Assembly (NCBI GenBank): GCA_947683425.1
Contig: CANTUQ010000076.1
Coordinates: forward strand, 930,001-994,000
DNA from: Excoecaria cochinchinensis
Lineage: Eukaryota; Streptophyta; Magnoliopsida; Malpighiales; Euphorbiaceae
Direction: 5' to 3'
Length of the DNA: 64,000 bases
Numbering within the stretch: the first letter of the stretch is position 1; every line of letters starts with the position of its first letter. A program made the position numbers and the translations under genes. Positions 56,025 through 64,000 of this stretch are shown one piece after another. Below the pieces are notes generated by a model that was given only the letters and a program-made list of their open reading frames with translations, made no database searches and was not told the DNA's origin.

Positions 56025-57405
56025 TGCACTTTTTGTAGTCTTGTCAGCGGCTCGGTGCAGTCCTCTGCGGAGGATATTTTTCCTGCACTTTTTGTAGTCT
56101 TGTCAGCTGCTCGGTGCAGTCCTCTGCAGAGGATATCTCCTGCATTTTTTGTAGTCTTGTCAGCAGCTCAGTGCAGTCCTCTGTGGAGGATATTTTTTCT
56201 GCACTTTTTGTAGTCTTGTCAGCGGCTCGGAGCAGTCCTCTGTGGAGGGTATCTCCTGCACTTTTTATAATCTTGTCAGCGGTTTGGTGCAGTCCTCTAT
56301 AGAGGATATCTCCTGCACTTTTTGTAATCTTGTCAGCGGCTCGATACAGTCCTCTGCGGAGGATATCTCGTGCACTTTTTGTAGTCTTGTCAGCGTCTCG
56401 GTGCAGTCCTCTGCGGAGGATATCTCCTGCACTTTTTGTAGTCTTATCAGCGGCTCGGTGTAGTTCTCTGCGGAGGATATCTCCTGCACTTTTTGTAGTC
56501 TTGTCAGCGGCTCGGTGCAGTCATCTGCAGAGGTTATCTCCCGCATTTTTTGTAGTCTTGTCAGTAGCTCAGTGCAGTCCTCTGCGAAGGATATTTTTTC
56601 TGCACTTTTTGTAGTCTTGTCAGTGCCTCGGTGCTGTCCTGTGCGGAGGACATCTCCTGCACTTTTTATAGTCTTGTCAGTGGCTCGGTGCAGTCCTCTG
56701 CGGAGGATATCTCCTGCACTTTTTGTAGTCTTGTTAGCTTCTCGATGCAGTCCTCTGCGGAGGATATCTCCTGCACTTTTTGTAGTCTTATCAGCATCTC
56801 GGTGCAGTCCTCTGCGGAGGATATCTCCTGCACTTTTTGTAGTCTTGTCAGCGGCTCGGTACATTCATCTGCGGAGGATATTTGTCCTACACTGTTTATA
56901 GTCTTGTCAGCCGCTCGGTGCAGTCCTCTGCGGAGGATATCTCTTCCACTTTTTATATTCTTGTCAGCTGCTCGGTGCAGTCCTCTGCGGAGGATATTTT
57001 CCTGCACTTTTTATAGTCTTGTCAGCGGCTCAGTGTAGTCCTCTGCGGAGGATATCACCTGCACTTTTGTAGTCTTGTCAGAGGCTCGGTATAGTCCTCT
57101 GCGAAGGATATCTCCTACACTTTTTGTAGTTTTGTCAGCGGCTCGGTGCAGTCCTCTGCGGAGGATATGTCCTGCACTTTTTATAGTTTTGTCAGCAGCT
57201 CGGTGCAGTCCTCTACGGAGGATATTTCGTGCACTTTTTGTAGTCTTGTCAGCGGCTCAATTCAGTCCTCTGTGGAGGATATCTCCTGCACTTTTTATAG
57301 TCTTGTCAGCAGCTCGGTGCAGTCTTCTGCGGAGGATATCTCCTACACTTTTTATAGTCTTGTCAGTGACTCGGTGCAGCCCTCTGCGAAGGACATTTCC
57401 TGCGT
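56025..57405. repeat. 57-bp tandem array (about 24 units) in Tat-3
   Basis: Each unit contains CTTTTTGTAGTCTTGTCAGC, GGCTCGGTGCAGTCCTCTGC and GGAGGATATCTCCTGCA. Most units are exactly 57 bases. Within each, CCTC/GAGG can form a small stem around TGCG or TGTG, and one unit has the palindrome CCTCTATAGAGG. Long frames on both strands exist because 57 is a multiple of three and the unit lacks stops; I do not regard them as genes. Position between the extra ORF and the polypurine tract matches the Tat-1 48-bp array. Confidence 0.92.
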
Positions 57406-57632
57406 TTTGTAAGTCTGGAGTAGACTCTGTGCATCACCGTCAGAAGATGAAACCCTCGCACTTTGTAAGTCTGGAGCAGACTCGGTGCAGCTCAGAAGAG
57501 TAATTCTCGCATTTTGTAAGTCTGGAGCAGACTCGGCGACTTCTCATGACCAAGAAGACAGCTGCCTCAGGTACGCGCTTCTTCTTTGTTTCTTTGAGTT
57601 TTGGTTCACCTAGGCACCCTGGCACTACGTTC
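57406..57632 (+). other. Tat-3 3' end with older repeat form
   Basis: Three units with TTGTAAGTCTGGAGCAGACT (about 57404-57540) are the complement of the Tat-1 repeats near 14255-14340. The link to the adjacent 57-bp units is visible in the shared CTCGGTGCAG and TTTTGTA words. Confidence 0.75.
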
Positions 57633-57650
57633 CCCAAAATTGGGGGCAAC
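57633..57650 (+). other. Tat-3 polypurine tract
   Basis: CAAAATTGGGGGCAAC directly precedes the LTR start TGTAGACACC. Confidence 0.87.
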
Positions 57651-59750
57651 TGTAGACACCGGATCCTGAGGCAGCTCAGATCGAAGTTACCCAGTGATGA
57701 AAATGATGCCTGTTCATGGGCAAAAGACAGATAGAAGTGATGATTTCCTCGAAAAATATGTTTTCCGCTTTTTTTAAAAAAAAATATTGATGGCCGTTTC
57801 CTGGGGGCCTAGGTAGTGAGGCCCATCTCACTAAGTGAGATGGCAACTTCACTAACGTGAAGCCCATCTCACTAACGTGAGATGAGGCCTCACGTTAGTG
57901 AGGCCCATCTCACAGGTGAGGCTATCTCACCTACCCACTACCCCAGCATCGTCTCTCTTCCTTTTCTTCAAAGGGATTTGGTGGGAGAGTATGGGTTGAT
58001 GTGTGATTTGGTGAGAAATCACCTAAGGCATGTCTGAGAGATAAAAAGAAAGAGTAAAGAAACCTAAAGAGAGGGAAAAGATTGGAAGAGAAAAACGAGA
58101 AAGAGAGAAAGCATAGAGAGAAGAAAGTTTGGAGAGTAGAAAATGATTTTGATTTTTAAAGCATTCCGATTTTTTGTTCTCAACCAAACCAAAGAGGAAA
58201 TCTAGAGCTTCTTCATCTGCAAATCTAACGTCAATATCTGAGGGTAAATACTGGGGAAACCTCCTCTTTTCCTTCTTCTTTCGGTTTCTTGCTTTGCTTT
58301 TAACATGTGTTCTTTAGTGTTCATATTATACATACTGTGTTTATTTCTTATTAGATCTCATTAATTTGTATATAGCATTCCTATTGTTGTTTGTTATCAA
58401 ATATGAGCTTTAAATATTTGTCATGATCAATCGTTATGTTTATTATCTTATCATGCACGTTTTGATAACATATTATCATGTTCATATAAGTCTGTTAACT
58501 TTCCTCTGTTTGCCCCTGTTTTCTGGTTGTTTGAGTTCTGCCTGTGCTCTTTTGCCCGAGACATGATTTCTGATCGGATCTTGCCTCTGTTTATGTTCGT
58601 GTCGTGACTTTTCTGATCGCGTTGTGTTTTTTGTCTTTGATTTGCCTGTTCGTCCGTTCTTCCATTTTTCTTCCGATCGGATCACGTCTTCTTCATCCGA
58701 GTCGTTTTCCCCGTCAGACTCGTGTCCCTGCTGCACAAGTCGTGCGTTTTTTCTTGCTGTCCTATCGAATCGTATCGTGCTTTCCTTCTTCCCTTCCTTG
58801 TTTGTTCTTCTGTTTTCTTTTCTATACGCTGCTTTATTTAATTTCTGTCTTATTGATGCTATTGTTATATTTTTTTGTCAACTTTTAATTCTTTTTATTG
58901 GTTTACTTAATTCATTTATTTGTTAAACTCTATTTAATTGTTGGTTCATATTACATTAATTATTTAATTATTTTACTAATATTTATTGTATTTTTATTTT
59001 GTTGTCTCAATAACTATTTATCTTCGCGAGTTATACTCGTACTCAGGTTGGAGGATCGGAGAACCAAAGACCTTCAAATTTAGGGTTTGCATTTTGATTG
59101 TTGTATTTTCTTTATTATTATTATTATTATGTATTGTATGTAAATATATATTTTTGATTCATCCGCATTATAGAAAATCATATTTTTTAATAATTAATAA
59201 AAAGGACCAATGTCCTATTTTAACCAATAAAATCTCACTATCAAATGGAGAACTAATTTTCATAAAAAGGGATCACTCATCCCAATTTTCTCAATCAATG
59301 CTCAAAAAAATAATTCTCCAATTTTCTAATAAATAAAAAGGAACCAATGTTCCTAAAATTTAATGAATAACTCGATTTATGTACGTTGCATTTTAGTTTT
59401 TATGTGTTTATTAACTTGATCATTTTCAGCAAGTTTTATTTATTTCTATTTTTTATTTTAGGGGATTGTTCTATCCCATTTTCTTTTATTTATTTCTTTT
59501 ATTTATTTTGGGGGATTGTTCTGTTCCAATTTTTTACTTTGTAATTTTTTTAATTATTTTCTGCTTTATTTATCGCCTTCCTATGTGAATGAATGCGCTT
59601 TAAATTTATTGCATTATCGCGTGAAATGAGAGATGGAATTTTGATTTCTTAAAAACTCATTTATTAACTTAAGTCATTAATAAGAGTGAAGTTCTGAACA
59701 CCATATTTGGTTTAGACCAATAGAGGTTAGAGACCTTTCACACTGCCATT
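57651..59750 (+). mobile_element. Tat-3 3' LTR, end truncated
   Basis: It starts TGTAGACACCGG and aligns with the Tat-1 LTR (minus) at both its beginning and around 59585-59730. A palindrome cluster at 57812-57930 contains CATCTCAC/GTGAGATG (57865-57884) and GGCCTCAC/GTGAGGCC (57886-57905), unlike the GACGGGCGTC type of Tat-1 and Tat-2. The U5 modules are missing: it runs into Tat-4 at about 59730-59755. Frames at 58604-59336 show no family features. Confidence 0.8.
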
Positions 59751-59756
59751 ACTAAG

Positions 59757-60988
59757 ATGAACTGAATCCTTGATAACCCCCAAACCTTGGAAAACACCAC
59801 CCTTGCTCCGCTTTCTGGTCTGAAATTCCTAAGAACGGTTAGGATAGATTACAACCTCCTTCTGGCTGCAGTTCACTTCTGGGACCCGTACTTTCATGTC
59901 TTCAGGTTCACCTATCTTGAACTGTGCCCCCTGCCTGAAGAATTTGCTGCCATTACCGGGACCTGGTATCCTCCTAGCGCCTTACCCTGCATTCGCCGCT
60001 GCGGTCTGATTCATACCCGGGATATCGCATTAGCCTTGAGCATTCTCCTTTCTGATGCTACCCAGTTGATCCCTCAGTGTTCTACTTTTACTTTAGAGCC
60101 CCTGATTGAGGCACTAGAGGATTTCTCTGATGTTCCCCAGTTCCGTACGGGTGTCTTCTTCTTGTTCCGTCTCTTGAGGTATTTGACTGTGACTTCAGAG
60201 GAGTTGACCAGTGACCTCCATCTATTAAGGATAGTGGATGATTTTCATCATGACCTAACCCCTTTCCCACTGATCCTCGCAGAGACTGTTTTGGGTTTGG
60301 ATTCTGTCCGTGCTAAGCATTCTGCTTTCTTTTCTAGGAGCCCCTTATTACTCTAGGTATGTCATTATTTTGTAAGGTAGTGTGTCCCTTATGGATTTTT
60401 ACATTAGATTTTCTTAGCGGGAAATGTGTCCTTTTAGATTTTCACACAACCCTATGCCTTACTTTTGTCTGGAGTGAATCCAATTCACTCTAGGGGCTTT
60501 TATTATTTTATTATTATTTTTTCTTTAATTTTTTCTTTTATTTCTTTTTTCATTTTCAGATATGGCTGCAAGAAAAACTAAAACTGGTGTCAGAACCTCC
60601 TCTCAAGATTATCAGTCAATATTCCCCTAGGCATTTCCTTCCCCGTCAGCGACTACATTCGTTCGCGACTCTCGACGAAGGGATTACCAGACTCGATGAG
60701 GTAACAGACGAGGATGTCAGTTTCATGAATGCTTGGCTTCCCCTCTCTGCCATGATAGTCGATGGCTCTTCGGGATATGTTCCCTTATGCAGGCTTCGCA
60801 AAGCCACTTTTTATATCACAGCTCGCTATGCTCGACAGCTCGGGATGACCCAGGATGTGGTGAGACTCTCTTTATCTTTTCGATATGGAGTTCTATCTTC
60901 AGCTTTTGCTTCCCGATATCATGATCTCTGGGCCGAGCTACCAGTGAAGACTGTCATTCCTTGCTTTGAAACTCATTATGTCATTTAG
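59757..60988 (+). pseudogene. Tat-4 antisense extra ORF (plant-mobile-domain-like)
   Basis: The ATG at 59757 is followed by an in-frame TGA at codon 3, then an intact run to 60356 (ENTTLAPLSGLKFL, LLAAVHFWDPYFHVFRFTYLELCPLPEEFAAITGTWYPPSALPC, RCGLIHTRDIALALSI, TVTSEELTSDLHLL, LTPFPLILAETVLGLDS). An acceptor-like TTTTCAG lies at 60553-60559 and a second open part runs to 60988 (WLQEKLKLVSEPP, SQYSPRHFLPRQ, DEDVSFMNAWLPLSA, FYITARYARQLGMTQDVV, then LWAELP). An intron joining the two is likely; the donor may be GTCCGT at 60306 or GTATGT at 60357, of which only the first avoids the stop. It is better preserved than the copy in Tat-1. Its role is unknown. Confidence 0.75.
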
Positions 60989-61464
60989 TGCATATATGAG
61001 ATGGGTGCTCAGCCCTACAGTTGGTAACAGGACTCGATAGATTAAACACCTGGCCGGCGAGAGTAGTGATAGAGCCTAGTTTAGATTTGCATGCATTTTG
61101 AACGATGTATTTCTTTTTAAAATAGAACTACAAAATAATGTAAATAAATAAATTTAGTTTTATTTCATTTCACAAAATTGTATACATTTCAGTATGATTT
61201 TAGTATACATGTTCACCATTTAACACTAATTCAAAATACAAAGCTACATTCATTCATGGAACAAATCTTGACAACATCAAACTCCTATTACCGATTAGCC
61301 CTCTCGGGTTTTCTTAATTGGACATTTTCTCTCAAGCCTCTAATTTTTGCCTAGGATGCCTTTTTTTCGATTTTCACCCCGACGAGGTGCCCAATTTTAG
61401 CAAGGCCGCCTTTTTAGGTTTTCGACCTGTAGGGCTTTTATTCTCTTCTTTTGATTTTCGGTCT
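60989..61464. other. Tat-4 spacer between integrase and antisense ORF
   Basis: Homologous to 19400-19884 in Tat-1. No gene. Confidence 0.6.
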
Positions 61465-62600
61465 TTAGCTGTAGAACCTCTTGAGTCTATCAACGTACAT
61501 TAGCTCCTTGAACTCATTGCCATCACTATCTGCTAGAATCACCACCCCTTTTGACAACAGCTTTTTGAGGATGAAAGGACCTTCCCACGTTGGTCTGAAT
61601 TTTCCACTTATATCTGGCGCTCCCGGTCTCATTTGCTTCAATACCAAATCCCCTTCCTTTAGCGGGTGTTTCTTGACTTTCTTCCTAAATGATCAGGCCA
61701 ACCTTTTCTGGTAGATCTGATTGTGATAGTAGGCCCTTAACCTGCTCTCATCCAGCATGTTCAGATGGTGCAACCGCTGCTGTGCCCACTCAACCTCCGA
61801 AATTCGAGCTTTCATAACTACCCTCAATGACCTGAGTTCGATTTCGACTGGAAATACCGCTTCTGTTCCATACACTAAAGAATATGGTGTGGCCCCTGGA
61901 AGTCCTGACAGTCATTCTATTACCAAGAGTGCAAAAGGCAGCTTTTCTGCCCAATCTTTATAGCTTTGAACCATTTTGTCCAAGATTCTCTTGACATTCT
62001 TATTGGCGGCTTCTACTGCCCCGTTGGCTTGAGGACAGTACGGAGAAGACTTATGATGCTCGATGCCGTATCTCTGAAGTAACTTCTTTGTTTCAGCCAT
62101 GAACTAAACCCTGTTATCGGATACAATGTGATATGGGAGACCGTATCTGCATATCAGGTTCTTTTCAATGAATTTGGCCATATCCCGAGCATCAACTTTC
62201 TTGAAAGATTTGGCCTCTACCCATTTGGTAAAATAGTCGATAGCGACTATGATGAATCTATGTCAATTAGAGGCCGTGGGACGTATTTCTCCAATAATGT
62301 CTATCCCCCAAGCTGCGAATGGCCATGGTGATGTCAAACTGTGTAGTTTCGAAATCGGCAAGTGCCTTAAATCTACATATTGCTAACACAACTGACATTG
62401 CTTCACGTACTTTGAGCAGTCCGTATCCATGGTGAGCCAATAGAACCCTTACTTCATGATCTTCTTGGCCAACATTAAACCATTCATATGGGCCCCACAA
62501 ACACCCACGTGGGTTTCCTCCATTACCTTCTCAGCCTCTTTCTTGTTCAGGCACCTTAATTGGATACCGTCGGCTTATCATTTGTATAATATCCCATCTA
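61465..62600 (-). pseudogene. int: Tat-4 integrase, broken
   Basis: The C-terminal part (61875-61465) has MYGTEAVFPVEIELRSLRV and RPGAPDISGKFRPTWEGPF; 62100-61912 has the Glu-bearing ANGAVEAANKNVKRIL. The core upstream is in several frames (for example PHTASN..RYIHRS near 62280), and the zinc-binding part near 62480-62600 has stops. It aligns with Tat-1 19885-21049 throughout. Confidence 0.82.
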
Positions 62601-62639
62601 TGCAGATGAACTGAGTGGATAGCTTGCGGATCAACCTTT

Positions 62640-63340
62640 GGTCTTTCTCAGTAGCCTCTACAGGGAGTATTGTGTTCTCTAGATAGTTTTTGATATCATG
62701 GTACCATGGCTTTCTAATCCACGACTTCCATTTCCATGACTGGTTTGGACACAAAACTAGGCCTCTCAGAACTAGAAATCAGCACAGGCTTCATAACTAT
62801 CCCTTCCGAGTTATCCCAAATTGACATTAGAGTTGCAAGAGCATTGGCTAATTGATTCTCATCTCTCGAAACAAAGTGAAAGGTGTATACTTTGAACTGA
62901 TTGCTCAAATCTTTTAAGTATTTCACGTAGGGTACTAACCGCTCTTCTTTAATGGCCCACTAACCTCGAATCTGATTGATTACGAATGATGAATCTCTAA
63001 ACACCTCTACGTTCTTTGCCCCCAAGGCTATCAAGGCTTCTAATCCAAAAGTGCAAGCTTCATATCCGGCCTCACTGTTGGTGGTTTTATATCTTAATTT
63101 CTTAGCCAAGGGAAGTTTTTATTCATCCGGGGTTGTTAAAATAATTCCGACTCCTGCCCCCTTGCTATTTACAGCCCCATCAAAGTGTAATTGCCAGCCT
63201 TGTACTGCTATAGCTCTCACATCTTCATTCGTGAAATTGAACTCGTACGAATCCCCTTGGATCGGGTGTTCTGCTAGAAACTCCGCTACTGCACGCCCCT
63301 TAATGGTCTTCTGGGTGATGTACTAAACATCGAATTCTTA
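62640..63340 (-). pseudogene. Tat-4 archaeal-type RNase H, broken
   Basis: The end part (62926-62714) has RDENQLANALATLMSIWDN, so the final Asp position reads Asn in this copy (ADAL in Tat-1, ANAL here). The part upstream (63326-62980) matches LHFDGAVN..TGVGIILTTP and NSEAGYEA, where the catalytic Glu region is altered. Stops near 62960 and 63120 interrupt it. Confidence 0.75.
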
Positions 63341-63379
63341 CAATAGCACCAACCATCTCCCCATTTTCCCAAGCAAAGA

Positions 63380-64000
63380 TGGAGCCTCCTGTAGGTATCT
63401 AAGAGGATTCTACTTCGCCACCGCCTGTACCTTGTAAGAGTGGAAGTAGTGTCTCAGCTTCTTAGAGGCCCAGATTACTGCGATTCAAATCTTCTCTACT
63501 TCTGCGTACTTGACCTCATAAGCAAGGAAATTCTTACTGAGGTAATAGACAGTGAACTCCACCCCAAACTCATCCTCCTGAGCCATCATGGCGCTTACAG
63601 AGCTATCTTTAATGGCCAAATATAGAATAAGTTGTTTGACTAGCTGTAGTGGTCTCAGAACTGGTGGGTTCAACAGATATTTCCTAATAGTGTCAAAAGC
63701 TTTCTGACAGTCTTCATTCCATACTACAAGTTGGTCTTTTCTGAGTAGCTTGAAAATCGGCTCACAAATTGAAGTAAGCTTGGCGATAAACCTGCTGACA
63801 TACTGTAATTTACCCAAAAAGCTTCTAAAATCCTTTTCCTTTTGAGGCACTGGCATCTCTCGGATTGCCTTGACCTTGTTCGGGTCGATCTCAATCCCCT
63901 TTGGCTGACCACATGTCCTAATAGTTTCCTTGAGGTGACGCCGAAGATACATTTCTTGGGGTTTAACCACAAGTTGTACTTATCGATTCTCTGGAAGAAC
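63380..64000 (-). pseudogene. RT: Tat-4 reverse transcriptase thumb and first RNase H, cut by window edge
   Basis: From the edge, LNPKKCIFGVTSRKLLGHVVSQRG, then a shift near 63900 and QKEKDFRSFLGKLQYVSRFIAKLTSICEPIFKLLRKDQLVVWNEDCQKAFDTI, LYLAIKDSSVSAMMAQEDEFGVEF and FLAYEVKYAEVEKI. It is homologous to Tat-1 22380-21780. The catalytic YVDD lies outside the window. Confidence 0.85.

Larger units (their letters stand above)
59755..64000 (-). mobile_element. Tat-4: 3' half of a Tat-type element, cut on both sides
   Basis: It contains the antisense extra ORF, integrase, second RNase H and part of RT-RNase H, in the same arrangement as Tat-1. The sense extra ORF, repeats and 3' LTR are missing on the left, and gag, protease and most of RT lie beyond the window. 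Confidence 0.85.

Noticed and set aside
56025..57405. CRISPR-like regular repeat
   Set aside because: The units are directly adjacent with no unique spacers, and the context is a plant retrotransposon.
56025..57503. Several long repetitive frames in the Tat-3 array
   Set aside because: The 57-base period is a multiple of three, so all frames without a stop in the unit stay open. Some units differ by one or two bases and shift the frame.
58604..59336. Hydrophobic frames in the Tat-3 3' LTR
   Set aside because: They are T-rich LTR sequence translated into Phe and Leu; no start context, domain or counterpart in the Tat-1 LTR.
1..64000. Host genes, tRNA or rRNA genes
   Set aside because: No frame outside the retroelements shows a known plant domain, and no cloverleaf or rRNA core sequence was noticed. 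The primer sites resemble tRNA ends only because they are complementary to them.

Overview
The window is plant nuclear heterochromatin, probably from a eudicot. It is built almost entirely of nested Ty3/Gypsy LTR retrotransposons, and I see no host gene, tRNA, rRNA or CRISPR. Three clades are present. (1) Chromoviruses of Tekay/Del type (C-terminal chromodomain, initiator-Met primer site, 2.5-4 kb LTRs): Tek-A (1-3102, minus), Tek-B (solo LTR, 8057-12213) and Tek-C (43223-53628, plus). (2) An Athila-type element with an Asp-tRNA-like primer site: Ath-1 (5572-34664, minus). (3) Tat/Ogre/Retand-type elements with a second archaeal-type RNase H, a TGGCGACTCC primer site and extra ORFs: Tat-1 (7959-29095, minus), Tat-2 (3746-5571 plus 34670-37406, minus), Tat-3 (37407-about 59750, plus), Tat-4 (about 59755-64000, minus) and a fragment, Tat-0 (3103-3745). 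These labels are mine.

The nesting can be read directly. Ath-1 sits in Tat-2 with target duplication ATTTC (5567-5571 and 34665-34669). Tat-1 sits in Ath-1 with CATAT (7954-7958 and 29096-29100). The solo LTR Tek-B sits in the 3' LTR of Tat-1 with GTCTA (8052-8056 and 12214-12218). That is four levels deep. The order of the other pieces is inferred from broken ends.

Tek-C is structurally odd: it is a partial tandem (pol 3' end, LTR, gag-pol, LTR). Its gag-pol frame is open except for three TAG codons, each explicable by cytosine deamination in a CHG context. Tat-1 keeps gag, protease, RT, two RNase H domains and integrase, with breaks, plus two extra genes between pol and the 3' LTR: a sense ORF with a domain shared with Ath-1, and an antisense ORF. 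These diverge from one 0.2 kb region with a TATA box facing each way, and the sense ORF has a consensus leader intron. Ath-1 has gag and the same kind of extra ORF but has lost pol.

The strongest unexplained signal is structural. Every LTR family carries, upstream of or near its TATA box, a cluster of short CpG-rich palindromes whose sequence differs by family but whose dyad symmetry is kept; the internal divergent promoter of Tat-1 has them too. Downstream, in the probable transcribed leader, Tekay and Tat LTRs carry arrays of small stem-loops that show compensatory base changes between copies. Ath-1 shows similar covarying hairpins next to its polypurine tract. These are candidates for a shared, undescribed layer of LTR regulation or RNA structure.
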